Positions 37,881-51,979 of a stretch of DNA of 64,000 nucleotides are shown one piece after another; position 1 is the stretch's first letter; every line of letters begins with the position of its first letter. The notes under the pieces were generated by a model that saw nothing but the letters and a program-made list of their open reading frames with translations, searched no databases and was not told the origin of the DNA. The DNA is taken from contig VXAU01001354.1 of the NCBI GenBank assembly GCA_013399695.1, positions 1,000,905 through 1,064,904 of the forward strand, given 5' to 3'. This DNA is from Formicarius rufipectus (lineage: Eukaryota > Chordata > Aves > Passeriformes > Formicariidae). A program made the translations under genes and the position numbers.

Positions 37881-38600
37881 TGTGGTGGTTTCACCTGGGA
37901 TGGACATCAGATGCCCACCAAAGCTGCTCCATCACTCCCCTCCTCAGCTGGACAGAAGACAGAAAATATGACATAACCCTCATGGGATAAGAGCAGGGAG
38001 GAATCATTCACCAATTACCATCATGGGCAAAACAGATTTGACTTGAGGAAAATTAATTTAATTTATTGCCCACCAAATAAGAGTAGGACAATGAGAAAAT
38101 AAAAACTAAATCTTGAAACACCTGCTTCTCCATCTCCTTTCTTCCTGGGTCAACTTTACTCCCAGTTTTCTCTCCTCCTAGGCTGCAGGTGGACATCTTT
38201 CCTCCATGGACAGTGTCAGGAGAATCAAAGATCCTCCACACTCGGCATATCCAGCTGCCGATTGCTGCTTAATTGACACAACCTGCTTCTCATCCACAGA
38301 GTTGTCCAACTGCACATAAGAACCCCTTCTGGAGCAGCAGATATTCAGTCAGTGTCAGTAATTCCTAGAGCCATTAGAAGCAGAAACTGAAATAAATAAT
38401 GCCAAACCTGAACACATTATGCAATATGGAGACACAGTAGAGGACACTGAGACAAGTTACCAGACAAACTCCAAAACACTCTCCAGCAGTCCCTGCTGAA
38501 GTGTCTCTCTACAGGAACTAACTTAGCACTCTCCTGGAATACCAAGCATTGCTGCCCTCCAGAAATCAAAATCTGCTACAGTCACTTCTTCCTAAGGGTT
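37881..38600. mobile_element. Decayed avian interspersed repeat, probably ERV/LTR-derived
   Basis: The segment begins with TGTGGTGGTTTCACCTGGGATGG and continues with GCCCACCAAAGCTGCTCCATCACTCCCCTCCTCAGCTGGACAG, then GGGCAAAACAGATTTGACTTGAGGAAAATTAATTTAATTTATTGCC. I recognise this order of words from a common bird repeat associated with endogenous retroviruses. The exact family and orientation are from memory and uncertain. Similarity is clearest to about 38330; the right end is a guess. No target-site duplication was found, and no coding capacity is visible. Confidence 0.55.
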
Positions 38601-41600
38601 AAAATTACATTCTCAGTAAAAAAATAAAGTTAAAAAAAGAAAAATTAAAAGAAATAAAAAAAAACCCAAATATGTTCTACTCTTGACTAAACTAATTTAA
38701 CTATTAACACACAAAATTTTAAATCACTTATGCTTCTGACACTATGGAGTTTCTTTGTTTTGAATATTGTTATTTTTAAGTGTCATGGTGAACACAATTT
38801 AGCAACAAAGGGATTGGTATAGTCTTGTATTTGTAAAACATCAATGCTATAAGCATTTGCACACTTATACAGCCTATGAAATACATTGTTATGAGATTTA
38901 TTTTGGCTAATAATGGAAAAACATTGCTATGGTAGACTGCTGAGAGCAAACTAAGTGGTAGGCCAAAAATTTAGCCTCATTATAAAAAATAACTGTGTTA
39001 ATTAGATATATACTTTATTAAATCATAATCTTGCCATGAGTATATAAAAAAATTATTTTCAGATTTTTTTTTTACAAGCTAGCCACTTCTACTGAAAATA
39101 AATCAAGAAATACTACAAGAGCAGCACCTGTCACATTCCTCTATGTTTGTGGGTAGGCACAGTAATACAAACCTTTGTAATAAAAAGTCACAGTATTCTA
39201 CTAATGGTTCCAGGTTCAGAAATCAGTTCTCAAAAGTGTTGGACCAGCAGTGGTTTGGTTTTCATTGGCTCCATCCACTCATTTTACCTGCACTCATTAA
39301 CAGTAGAATTGACTCAGTAAGAAATTTTAAAAATGTATTTCTACCTTTGAATGATCATGCAAAATAACAAAGACAATGTGTTTCTTTCAGGCTGAGCGAC
39401 TGCACTGTAATCCTGCTGAAATTACCAAAGTGCAAAGTTCTCTAAGCACCAGGAAGATGTAATTTTAGGACAGTGCAACTATTTAATTACTATATTTTTA
39501 CATATTCTTTAACCTGTGCTTTGTCTTTCTGCCTTTCCTATTTTGTGAGAGCCACTTATTTTAATAAATGACATTATAAATGTCATTTTAGGGCTTTTTA
39601 ATGAGAATAATATACTGTTGTTCCATGTTCTCTCCATTTTCTGTGTAGGAATAGATCAGTGTGCTATCATTACCCTACCACTTCTTATCTCTGTATGTTG
39701 CCATTACAACTACCTATTGTCAGAGATGTGTATCACATTAGTAAGTCCCTCATCACAGAGATATCAGCTTTTGCCTTTGATTCTGGAGAATGTAGTACTG
39801 ATTTCTGCATATGTACAGCATTACCATAAAGACTTAGCAAAAGATAGCTACTACCTCAAGGAAAGAGCCCTGCAGTTATGTGAAGATTAAGCTAGAAACA
39901 GTCAGGATGCCAACGACACCTTCCTCAGGAAAACATCAAAGAGGATTTACTCAGCCTACCAATCTTCCCCCAAAGAAACTCCTGCAAATTGTATGAGGAA
40001 AGAATATTCTACTTTAAATAGATTGGCATAAACATATAAAACAGATTAGAGGGCATTTAAATGATCAGAATCTTCTTAGGGTAAATGCTGATCTAATACC
40101 TATTTCCCAGCTAACAGGCAGCTGTTGGTGCCATAGCAAAGGAGTTGCAGGAACATAAGGAAATGCTGCTTCTTGATGAGATCAGGATTTCTCAGAGATT
40201 TAAGGCTTCGCTTGTCTCTGCCTGCCCTCACACTACCTTAGCTTTGCTACACTGTGCATTTCAGAATTGTGACTCCTGTCCGTGCCTCAGCTGTTTTTGT
40301 GTCCCTGGTCAATTTGATTCTAGCCGTTGGAGCATGACATATTATAGCAGCAACGTAGCAAAGCTTTCCTGCCCAGATATATGATGAACATCACAAAACC
40401 CCACACGTACATACCTGCGCAGAACAAAACAGTGAAGGCTAAAATTTTTAAAGCCTTTTCAGTACAATTTAACAAATATTTCTAACAGCAAAACTCTGAA
40501 TTAAATTTAGAATGGTAAAACTTTCAAAATGGAGAACCTGGAAACCAAATTATCCCATAACATTTTTGTTTCCAGTGTGCATCTTCCAACAAGAACTAAA
40601 TACACTGTCAAATTCCCAAGCAGCTCTACTGTTCTGCCCTATACTGATGACTGAGTAGTAATGCAACTGTATTTGTGGTAAAGGAGCAAGACAGAAGTAA
40701 AGGTGACAACTGTCATGTTAAACACACAGATTTTCCTGCATTGCACACTGGAAGAACACAAAAAATGAGTCATCAATATAAGAACTGCTTCACCAGCTGC
40801 CCTTCTCACTATAACAAGAAATAGGGCATGTTGACCTACAGAAGAAATCCAGAAGTTTCAACAAGACCATAAAGACTGCCTGTTTGCTGCTGTGCTACGT
40901 GCATTTGTGCAAGTGTGCTGACAGCACAGGCTGCTGCCATTTTCATTCAACTCATAGTCCACCTGCTGGCATCATGACTGTCTAACAAACAACTTGTTCT
41001 CTGACTTCCCTCATTCTATTTACAAACAATAAATACCATTGTTAACACTGAAATGACAAAATTGCTCTTAGTGCATAGTGCACTGTTTCCAGTGGCACAT
41101 AATTTATTTGTCCAGCTTCAGCCAAAAGACAGAAGAAGTTTCATTTGTCTTTGTGATGTCACCTGGAGGACATTTTATAAAGTACTGGTGCTTTACCCCT
41201 CACTTGGACACTTTTTCTTCACATCTTTCCATTTCTTTCAATGACTTTCCATTCCTAAACATAGTAAAAGCTACAGTTTCAAAACAAAGATTTGTGTAAG
41301 ACTTTAGTAGGCAAAATATTAGCTGCATATTTTTTTAAACACTTCCAACCTTGACATTTTGGCTCACTCCTTCTTTCCTGATTTGTTAAATGGAGTTGCT
41401 CAAATATCAAAAGCTTATTATTTTACCTTTTTCTGCAGGACATTTAATCCAGGGAGAACTACCCCGTACCTACACTTCACTTTGCTTGTTCAGAACTTGT
41501 CCAAATACATCTTCAGATCATTTAATTGTGCCACATACTCACATCTTAAATTTGCACAGTGTAGGTAAGGTTTCAAAGAAATTTTTCACTACTTTGATCT

Positions 41601-43604
41601 CTCAATAAAATTCAGTCTGATTCTGCTGATTTTTCTCTTTGAATACAGATAGCACACAACACTGCTGAACTGCCACTCTCTATTGGCAGAGTCTCATCAA
41701 TGAAGCATCTGTTCCCAGAAATGGGATTTACTGTTTAGTAAAGGGAAAAATATCCATATGTTTCTCCGCAACTCATAGAAAATTGTTATGCGAGTCAGTG
41801 ATAATGGTCACTAAACTCCAAGTCTGGATATTTTCACAAATTCTGTTGTTCCTGCCTGCATTCACAAACTCCAATAAAAATAAGATGAAAAATAATAATC
41901 TGGTGAAAAATTGGTGTTCCCTTCCTTCTGTATCTCATCCAGTATTCTGCAAAAAAACCAAAATGCAACAGAGTAATTAAAGTAGGAATTGTTAGAATAT
42001 GAGTTTTCTTAATAATGTCCCATGTTCCTTTATATTTTTCCAGATCAAAGAAGTGATGAAAGTGTGAGGGATGTGGAAAACAGTGAGCTACGTTGCCACT
42101 TTACCAATTATAAATATCAAATGCTGAAATACATTCACACTAATGCCTCTTGTGTCAATAACAGATGTTCCAGTGACCTGTGTGAAGCTATTCACACAGC
42201 ATAATCAAAAATGGAAAGAAGCATCACATGAATGCACCATCCCTATTACACAAGTTATCATTACAGTAGAGCTGAACTAAGAGTCTGCTGCTAAAAACAG
42301 GTTTTCTTCTTCCTCTCTTAACAATCCTCTTTGTCCTTTTCTTCTTTCTCAGATTTTCCTGATCTCTCAGCCCTCCCAGACCACTGTCATGCTAGCATTA
42401 AAAATACTTTTTTCCTCCCTTTGACTACTTTTTTGCTGATCTAGCAAGTTCTAAACACATGATTTGATACCACCAATGCTGGCAAAAGCAAAGTGACACA
42501 TGGCACATTCTAAAACAAGAAGAAGAAAAGAAAATAATAATATGCTAGTGATCAGCAGCAACAATGTGTTAATCTGGATCAAATCCTAATAGAAATCCAC
42601 AGCCTTATATTTCCTGGAATCTTCAGCTGAGATTGTTAATATGTCATGCTCAGTTACCTGTCTCACATATTCGTTATAGATACTGCCCCTCCAAAGTTTA
42701 TACTCTAAACAGGCAGAGAAAAGAGCAGGCAGGAAGACAGAATACTTAAAGCTCATCCAACATTTCAACTCTAGGGTCAAGAGCATCTTCTCAGATCAGC
42801 ATCAAACTCTAAAGGCACTCTGATCTGAAATTTCCAAGGTCTTCTGGTGGGAGTTTTCCCATTACAGGGGTTCTGGTAGTTTCTTGGTCTGATTTTACTC
42901 CACGATCCTACAGAGTTTTAACTCCAGATCTAAAAGACTATATAAAAAAGATCAAGTCCCAAATACCAGTTTAGAAAAGTAGTCTTACTGTTCCACTGTC
43001 CTGAATACAAAAATATTAGCAAAAAGGTGAATCATAATGGAAAATCTTAACAAAAAAGAATTCTAGATGTTCTTAAATGTTAAGAGCATAACTTTTTAGC
43101 ACACCAAGATGTAGGGAAGCAAGCAGCTTGACTCATAAAAACTTAAAGGATAATCTTCATTCATGGATCAGCTTGATAAGAGGTCCATACACAGAGTAAT
43201 AAATTTAAGTATACAAAAATAAGTGATCCTAGACAGATTTGCTATCTCATTCTCTCTTCACAAGTTTTACATCAAAAAAGTGGAATATTTAATAGTAAAA
43301 TATAAAAATGTTATAAATCCTCTAATATGAAGCATTTGCATGGCTATCCAGACATTGTTAAGAATGGAAATTTTGCAACACAACACAAATGTTCTCTTCT
43401 CACACAAACTTGTCTGTAACAAGCCTTTGCAAATTCAAAAGCACAGAAGCCAATAGATATGTCTAAACCTAAAACAAAGGTGAAAAAAAAAGTAGCAAGG
43501 TGAGCCCCTCCCAGATATTTGGAAACACTGGTACCACCACCAGGGGACTTTTTCTAGACAAGTGCACTAGAAGAACGGTTCCACCGTGGCCCAGCTACTC
43601 ACTT
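38601..43604. other. Unique AT-rich sequence
   Basis: No gene or transposon is recognised. A-rich stretches lie at 38620-38672. All open frames are under 100 codons and have no interpretable domain. Confidence 0.5.
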
Positions 43605-44500
43605 TGTGAAGGTTTAGTTAATTCAGCAGGTTTACTGGCTGAAGGTTCAGTTAGGAGGTTGGAGCTCAGCCTGACAGTTTTATAACATATCAGTATCCTT
43701 GACAAATTCTGAAGAAAGTTTATATCTGCTTTGCTGGCTTATTTGAAAAACAAGTTGTTCTAGTTACAGCAGCTGGGACCAGTTTATCACTGTGTGGGTG
43801 TAACCAAAACTGTATATTCTATCTAATTTCTGATAGACGGTTACTAATGAATCATTTGCAGCAGCTGCCCAGGGCAGACCTGACACCTCTGGCTATAAGT
43901 TGGGTGTTAAATAACCCTGCAAAGCATGGGAATGTTTCAGTCTTCATACCAATGACTCAGCTGTGATAACTCCTCTCCAAGGAGGCATCAGCACTGATAG
44001 GTCAATACCCAGCCTGAAGGGCCATGACTACTAATGGGCCTGTAGGGATTGGCACAATAGGCAGCTGCAACACAGACCATCAAAGATTCCAAAAATATCA
44101 CATGACTCGGAGTTAAATCACCCATTGTGAGACTTCCTGAACCTCAGTATATATAATCATGGGAGTTTGGGACTTTTAGTACCACTCCTCAGATCCAGAG
44201 GACCAGAACCTCAACAGGACTGTAATTGCCACTCTCAATAAGACTGCGACCATCATCCTCACCAACAGGTTTTCTTTTCCTTTTACTTTGTACTCAGGGG
44301 GACCACGTGGTGCTCAGCACAGGGGCTAATGAACAGCACACTGTTTGTGCCCCAGGGTGCTAAGTTGTACGTCTGTTTGTCATGGGTTAAAACCATTTTT
44401 TTTTGTTCTGTATCACTGTATTCATTGTAATCTTTTTAGTAAATTATAACTCTCCCTTTTAATCTCTCATGAGTCATATTCATTTCTCCTGCAGTTTACC
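43605..44500 (+). mobile_element. ERVL-like LTR, about 0.9 kb, plus strand (ends approximate)
   Basis: The segment starts with TGTGAAGGTTTAGTTAATT and has the composition of a long avian ERVL-type LTR. It contains the words GCCCAGGGCAGACCTGACACC, GATAACTCCTCTCCAAGGAGGCATCAGCACTGATAGGTCAA and GGGCCATGACTACTAATGGGCCTG, followed by a TATA box and then GGGAGTTTGGGACTTTTAG, a pattern seen downstream of the promoter in bird LTRs. T-rich DNA with GTAAATT near 44445-44460 fits the U5/poly-A region. No gag-pol remnants follow, so it is probably a solo LTR. I could not find a matching target-site duplication, so both ends may be off, and the LTR may begin near 43500. Confidence 0.62.
44148..44156 (+). 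promoter_or_regulatory. TATA box of the ERVL-like LTR
   Basis: TATATATAA lies upstream of the GGGAGTTTGGGACTTTT segment where transcription of the element would be expected to start. The sequence is intact, but nothing shows that it is active. Confidence 0.55.
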
Positions 44501-47500
44501 TGTAAACCAGCACACAAGTTTACTTTTATTTCTTTCCCTACACACAGAACCAAATGTCTGCAGCAGCTACAGTGACCACACACCTACTTCATCAACCCCT
44601 GCTGAGCACAGCATTAACCAACCCACTGGGGCCTTAATAATAATTATAGTACCGATCCACTCTAATGCTGCATCAGCAGTCCTACTGCCTCACTAGTCAC
44701 ACAGTTATGTTTAACCTCCAGCAACAGCCCCAGCCCACAGCATACCATTGTGCTGTAGCAGTTTTACAGTAGCCTGTCTAAAAGAAAGCTCACTCAAGCC
44801 TCAGCAATCATAAGTTCAGTGCTGGAACCAGCAGCTCTCACCAGAACAGAACTGGCCATTCCTAGATGTCCCTTTTGGAAACAACCCCTAAAAAGAAATG
44901 ATCTGTTCCAAGTGAACAATTCAAAGGCACATGTTCATGCCAGATGACACCCTAGCCTTCATCCATTCCACAACCAGACTAACAACATCTGCAAGACAGA
45001 AGTTTGCACAACTGAAATTTCTAATATGCTTGCTTACAATGCAGTGCATTATAACAGTTGTTAGCAAAAAATGCCAGCAGCAATTGATAATTAAGACTGA
45101 AAACCCCATAAAAACTTGTTGCAATTAGCAAAGTAATAAGAACATCAGATAAGGACTCTACATGAAACCAACCTGACTATCCAGACATTTTTATTGTTTT
45201 AGTTTTAGAAATAAACCTGAAAGGCATGAAATTTGAAAGTTAAAATCTCCATCTGAAATCCTTTGTTGCCTTTGAATGAATTTATCAGTCTTTGCTAAGT
45301 CCCAGAAAACACTATGTTACTGTTTTCCAAAAATATACAACTGCACTGGGAGAATGAAAATGTTAACTCTAAAAGGCCCATCAGACTCATTAAAAAAAAT
45401 TGACTTTCTGGCACACTGCCAGCAAGAAACAACATGACCAAAAGATGTACAACATTTTCCAAATAGTATTTCTTCTCTCCCTATTTAAACCCTTTATTTC
45501 TAAACAATAGAATCTCTCCTGAGATGAGCTTGTGCAGAATACTAATTGAAAATCCACAAACTTGTTCTTATACATCCCTCCTCTACATTATGTCTTTTGA
45601 GATCAGTATTAGTCTATTAACATATAACACTTTTTATAACACCCCTCAACTCATTAGTTTACTAGATGACCACTGAAAGGATATGAACCTTTTCAACTTG
45701 TTAGACATTTAAAAAACAAACAAACAGAAAAAAATAACCCCACAAAAAACCAAAGTAAACATAAAACCAAACAAAAAAACCAAGAATACAAATATAACCA
45801 TAGAATAAGTTTGAGGTAGGAAAAGCAGTGATTTCCTTCTTCTATTACATACTTGTGTGTACTTGTACATAACAAGTTGCATGCAAATACTGAATTGGCT
45901 TATATTCTTTTTGTCCATTAAGATTAAAACAAACCAAAGTATGCATTTTCCCCCTAATTAGATTAACAGCTTCATGTCACTAAATTTGCTGTCAGCAATG
46001 CATTACTATCATAGAACACAATTTCAGAGATTTAATAAAACCTGTTGTGGATGGTTATAATTTTTTTTTCCTTTTAGAAACACAAAGAAATCTGTTTCAT
46101 CAATGTTAGATGAAAGTAAAATTCTCCACTACAGTCTCCTTCAAAGTTTCTTTTGCAGTGTTTTTTGCAGAAATAACTCCTGAGAATAATTTATTTAGGC
46201 ATTTACCTCTTTGTTCTTTGTAAATTTCATATCAATAAACTGCAATTACAGTTCACACTGGTATATCTTCAGTGGAGAATTTTATGAAGACTTATGTAAG
46301 CAATTAGGAGAATAATTCCTGTAACACAAAGTCCTGGGGCACATCATCTCAATCATATGCTGTTGTTCCTGACTTCTGACTAGATGGCTTCACTTCACAA
46401 CTCTGTTTTAATTCATTATAATTATTTCATTAAAAATCAAATTTTATTTCTTGCTCCAGCAAATCTCATACAAGAAGTTGCAATAGACAGGCTCTGTGTA
46501 TAATAGACAATTTTGCACTTGTCCACGCACTCATGATCTGTGAATGCCAGAGATGCACAAATAGACTGAGTCTTACTTTCAGTTCAATGAACAGTTCACA
46601 ACATTTTTATACTGTTGATTTGCCATATTTCTACATTTATTGTCATGGGGTTTGCCCTTTAAGGAGCTGAGTGTAGTCACAATATTTCAAAACTGCATTC
46701 TATTTCAAATAAGGAAGAAAAATCTAAACAACAGAAGCATGAAGTTGACAAGATTTCATTCTGCAACTACATTTCCGTAACCTTCACAAAATTAAGTCAA
46801 TGCACTTTGGTTCAAAACCGCAGGGATGGGTGCAGGTGGGTGACAGTTCTTTTCAGTCTGCTCCTTGCAAAGCTGTATTTTTTTTACCCTATTCCTCTGC
46901 CTGGGATAGGAAATCCTTTTCACCATAGCATCGGAGTAGTTGACTCCATCCACACTGTGTGCACAGGCATGTGAAGCCCACAATTACCATGCCATAAGCA
47001 TCATAACAGAAGGCACAGCCCATCAGGGAAACCCAGTCACCAGATAAGATCAGGATTTCAAAGAAAAGTGCAATGGATAGACAGCTTTGCATTACTTTCA
47101 GAGTTGAATTTGGATCAAATAAGTGTAAACAACCTTTTTAATTCTATTAACTAAAATTGAAATCAAGGAACTGTATTTTTGACTTGAGAAATCACTGCAG
47201 AAAAAAAAATTACTAGACAGCTCTATTTCTTAACTGTTCTACTTACTGCTCTGGTTACATTCCATTGTAGATTTCATGTCATTGTCTTCATCTCCTCTGA
47301 ATTTGTCTCTGTGCTCCCAGCAATTTTAACACTCATCTGAGGATAAAGTTTTCAAAATTTGTTGCTAATGACCAAATCTCATTATCTAGAAATTTGAGGT
47401 TACACTTCTAAGAATATTTTCTGACACCTCTGTCATAAGATTCTGCATTTTCATATTATACTTGTTTGAGAATAATGGGCTTTTTTTCACCAATGCTGTC

Positions 47501-49839
47501 AGTGCTTGAAGCCAGGTTTCCTTTTCTTGTTTCTGCATGTGCGCTTCATTTTCCTCATTTTCAATTTATCTAATGTTGATGTGAATTTAATCCTGAGGTT
47601 GCTGGTATTAGCACCACAATACACTGTGTATTCCATACACATTCTCATCTAAATAGACAATGAAAATCACAGACAAAAAAAAAAAAGTCTGAAGAAATTA
47701 AGTAAGTTGACTGGATTTCTGCATTATCTGTTTATTGCTTTTCTTCCTTATAGCCCTATAGTTTGCAAAACATTCTTAGTATTTTTCACTGATACTTTTT
47801 GAGATGTTGGATGGGGAATGGAAACACTGGAATTTATTGTCACTCTTCAACCTAATAGAAATTCTAGAAAAAATCCCACTATGTTTAACTATTGTAATTA
47901 TGTCTATTGCTCAATCTTCAACTCTTCTGGGGCATGAAATTAAACCATTTTTTTGTATCTATGTCTTTGCAATATCTTGGGAAACATCATAGAAGACCCT
48001 GACAAAATTATTCCACCCTGCTGTTGCCTGCAGACAAAAGTAGAGTGAAATCAACATAGGACATGAACAACAAACAGCAGTGAATAAGAAAAAATAATGT
48101 GAGAAACAGCTACTTACACTGTTCCAAACTGTATATCTTGCTTTTCAAAAATACTTAGCAAGACTTCACTGGATCCAAAGCACAAGGCCAGTTTAGAGAC
48201 TACTGACTGCCTACCCTACCCAAATCTCAATTTCTGGAAACAGAAAGAAATGCAAAACTGAATTTATCTAACACCTTTTCCAGTTGAACAGGGACAATAG
48301 ACAAAGTTGCTCAAAAGCAGCAGGAAAATGACCTGCAGTGAAGAATGAGCTACTGTTCCAATTGTGATGAGGGAAACAAAAGCAATTTTATGGAAGCCTC
48401 CAACAGTACCTTCAACCCTAAAAAGACTGTTTTACAGTAGCTAGAACTCTGGATGTTGCTTGTCACTATAGTACCAATTTAACATCAGTGTCTTGTTCCT
48501 TCACAGGTTTTTATTTTCAGCACCCATTTAAACTGGCCATACCATCCTGTTACCTAAATTCTGTCCTCTGGTTGTTTTCTTGATTCTTGTCATTAAAAAA
48601 ACACCAAGATTATAGCTTCAAAAAAATGTTCACAGTATAACCCACTTCCATTAAACAGTCTGTAGCTAAGTATTTTACTGCTAATAGAATAATACCACAT
48701 CGTGTGATTTGGAAGGGAACAAACACTATGTGAAGTGAATAAACACTAATTACAAATGTGGAAAGGACTTGGTTCATTAAAAAAATCATAGCTTTTCAGC
48801 TTGAATGAGTCAGAGGAATGTATGTACTCACACCACCTTAACCAAGGTCACACTATTACCTAAAGTTTTAGCACCATCTCATACCACTATTCCATTCCCA
48901 GATATGTCTAGTCTGCAGGCAATAATTTTAACATTTTCCCCATGTAATTTTGAAATCTTTTGAAAGGTTTCTTAAATACCTGACTAATCCTAACAAACCA
49001 TATGTTACACCCTAAGGGCAGCCAAAGATAACCCAGCAGAGCTGTCTGAAAAGTTACTAGATCCTATAGTCTGCACAGTTGGACAGCTGAGACCTGCAGA
49101 TCATGCTAATTAAAGGGGAAAAGGGAAGAGACTGAGAAAAACAGTCTATCTCTAAATAACCTACTACTAACAAGTTTTAAGTTTGAACATACTAGGCTTT
49201 TCTAACTAGACAGAAGGCAAAATAAATGGGAAAAAAAATACTGAACTGTAATATTTTTGTATCAAGTGGATGTATTTTCCCAACTACATTTAAAGGATTT
49301 TTTGTTTCTCAGTGTTATATTTAATTTTCAATAAACTGCCATGCAATGCTTAAGGGGCCAGACTAGAGTCTGGCAGAAGACCAGAGTCTTGCTTTGAGGA
49401 TCTTAAATCAATGCAGAGGGTCCCTTCTAGCTCTCCCTACAAACATTAGTTTCACCCAACAAAAAATGTTTCAGTGGTGGCAAGACTCACTACTACACCT
49501 GCAGTGGGTGGTAATCACAAGATATTGTGATTACTTTCCTCCTCACTCTAATTAATGCATTTCCAGTTCCCATTATTTCTTTACATCACATCAAAATGCT
49601 GCCATCACTATAAAAAAAAGAAGGCAGGAGAGAATCTCACTGCTGAAGTGTAGGATGTTAGGGTCTTCTTTCTCTGCTTTGTTTCTGAAGCTCTCCTTCT
49701 CATAACCTTGGAGAAGAAAATTCTTGTATACTCCCTACAAATTAATAGAAAAAATGTAGTTTTGCACAGTCATCTCATTAAACTCATACCATGGCCCATT
49801 TCACTAAAATTCAGTCCAGATGCACCTCTGATGTACAGA
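44501..49839. other. Unique AT-rich sequence
   Basis: No gene or transposon is supported. A CAAA/AAAC-rich low-complexity tract at 45712-45780 mirrors the GTTT tracts elsewhere. Short poly-A and poly-T runs occur. All open frames are short and without domains. Confidence 0.5.
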
Positions 49840-50075
49840 GCCAGAAACAACATATGCAATCCACCATTTGGACAATTGATTCAATTTTGGGACATCCAGT
49901 ACCAAAAAAGACATAGAAAAACTAGGGGAAACACAGGAGATGGTCACCAGAACGGTCAGGACTGAAGCATTTGACCTGTGAGGAGAAGTTGAGGAACCTG
50001 GGTTTCATCAATGCAGAGAAAGGAAGGATTGGGAGAGTCATAACAGCAGCCCCCAGTAACTATAAAGAGGGTGAC
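49840..50075 (+). mobile_element. Decayed CR1 ORF2 fragment, plus strand
   Basis: Plus-strand words CAATTTTGGGACATCCAGTACCAAAAAAGACATAG, GAGATGGTCACCAGAACGGTCAGGACTGAAGCATTTGACCTGTGAGGAGAAGTTGAGGAACCTGGG and ATAACAGCAGCCCCCAGTAACTATAAAGAGGGTGAC follow the order of the CR1 region encoding the end of the reverse transcriptase (the VQFW...TKMI...LEHL...EERLRELG segment). The similarity is patchy and the 3' tail is absent, so this is an old internal fragment. It is the only CR1 piece on the plus strand. Confidence 0.75.
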
Positions 50076-51966
50076 AATTCTGATAATTGAGTCCTTAACT
50101 CTATACTGCCCATCTTTCACTGGTTTCTGCTGATCACATTTTCATACCAGGCTGTAGCCATTACTTTCAAATTAAAATTCTCTGTACTTTGTGACCATTT
50201 ATCCTGTCAATTTCATTTATTTTTATAGAAAACTGGGTCACATCAATACAGCAATATTTAGAAGAGGATACATGAATACTCATCCAAAACAGCACCAATA
50301 AAAGAAGCGCAGAGTACTACTTTTATATCTTGCAAGAAAATTGAATACTTACATTTTCTTGTGCAAAAAGACATGTTAACACTCAAAACATTGAAGTCAT
50401 TGCAAATTAAAGCAGAATGACAGTTAATGGCATTGCCTATTACAATCCAGGAATATGCATGCAAAAACCTAAGGCAAAACAACCAAGTTAAATGATATTT
50501 CTTGAAACAAAAAATAGATTCCAGCTATAACAATCTCCTTTAGGGAAATGCAACTTTCAGTAACACACTACCTTGAGGGAAACTGTCATTATTTCTCCTT
50601 CTTGGTTTCTAACCAGTAATTTGCCACTGGGAAGGCACAACCCACTAAACCAAGCCAGTAATTTGTCACAAAGCATCAAAGACATTCTTACTAGATATCA
50701 GCACGTAGCCCGTTGATTTCATTACATACCAAAGGGAGCCCCCAAAAGGAGAAGGAAAATCCAGGAAAATTCCACATGCCAGACGTTACCTGGGACTGAG
50801 CAATTCCCAACAGTGCCATTTTGAAGTCAATTCAGGTTTTCTTGCTCTCAGAAGTTACAAAGTGGCACTTTCCTTCAAGTTATTCATGACTGACTTGAGT
50901 CACTAGTGGATTCTAAGAACATGTCATTATGAGGTCATTCATCAGTGGATGAAATCTGTAGAGAAACCCTACTGTGAACCAATCTTTTCTCACCTTCAAG
51001 CCCCAGAAAAATTCTTATTCGTGGCAAAAATGGCATAATCGGAAATGGTCAGTGTGGTAAAGGAGATTACAGGAAATTAGAGGGATTGAGATGTCCTATT
51101 TAATTTTTCTGGAATACACATGATATTGCCCTTCCCTGTGGCAACCCTTTCCAAGTAAGCAAGAGTAGGTCATCACAGGTGATTCAGTGCTTAAAGGTGA
51201 GGAGATAAACATAGTGGGATCTTTCTGAAAGCAGCTGTCTACAATTCTTAACATCAGTGTTTCTTATTGGTAAACATTTACTTAAACCATTGCAAGAATG
51301 GAAATATTTTTTCAAAATCCTCCCGAAAACACACACATTAAAAAAAAAAAAAGCCCACCAAGCAAAGAAAAAGAAACCACAATTAAAAAGAAAAAAAAAA
51401 AAAAAAGAAAAAAAGTAAAAAAGACAATTGCCCTTATCAAAATTTAGCCTATTAATTTATATGATTATGTACATAAGGCTAAGCACTCCTATATCTTCTC
51501 AGATTGGAGTTGTAATGAGGAAGCTCACAGTAAAATAGTATTCCATTGAATGTAATTAACTTACAAAATACAACAAACCCAGGAATGAAACATAATTATA
51601 ACACTGATCTTCCCCAATTACATTCAAACACTGAAGAAAAGATCCTTAAGAATAAAATATAATTATTGCACTTATCTTCTCACTTTTAAATACCCTTTCC
51701 ATCTGTATTGGCAAATTAAGCCTGACTAGAAATACAAATTCATGTGAAATTACTTAAAGAAACATCACTGAAACTATTTTCCAAGTCTTTTGCTTAGGTA
51801 CTTTATGATTCTGTTCACATACAAGATTTTGAAATTAAATCTTTAATTCTCAGATTGCTTCTTTATAATTTTTATAGCTCACATACTTAGACCTATGTTG
51901 TAAACACACTAATTAAAAGTGTGCACCATGTATACAATCAGAACCTGAGTGTTATCTATATATGAT
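50076..51966. other. Unique AT-rich sequence with an A-rich tract
   Basis: No gene is recognised. An A-rich low-complexity block lies at 51340-51422. The unit ends at the left target-site duplication of the insertion described next. Confidence 0.5.
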
Positions 51967-51979
51967 ATCAATAACCAAA
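51967..51979 (+). repeat. Left target-site duplication ATCAATAACCAAA
   Basis: These 13 bases are repeated without mismatch at 52726-52738 and bound a 746-bp insertion. A perfect duplication of this length is typical of target-primed reverse transcription and argues for a fairly recent event. Confidence 0.9.

Noticed and set aside
44501..44900. Possible ERV internal region after the ERVL-like LTR
   Set aside because: No primer-binding site and no gag- or pol-like translation is visible next to the LTR.
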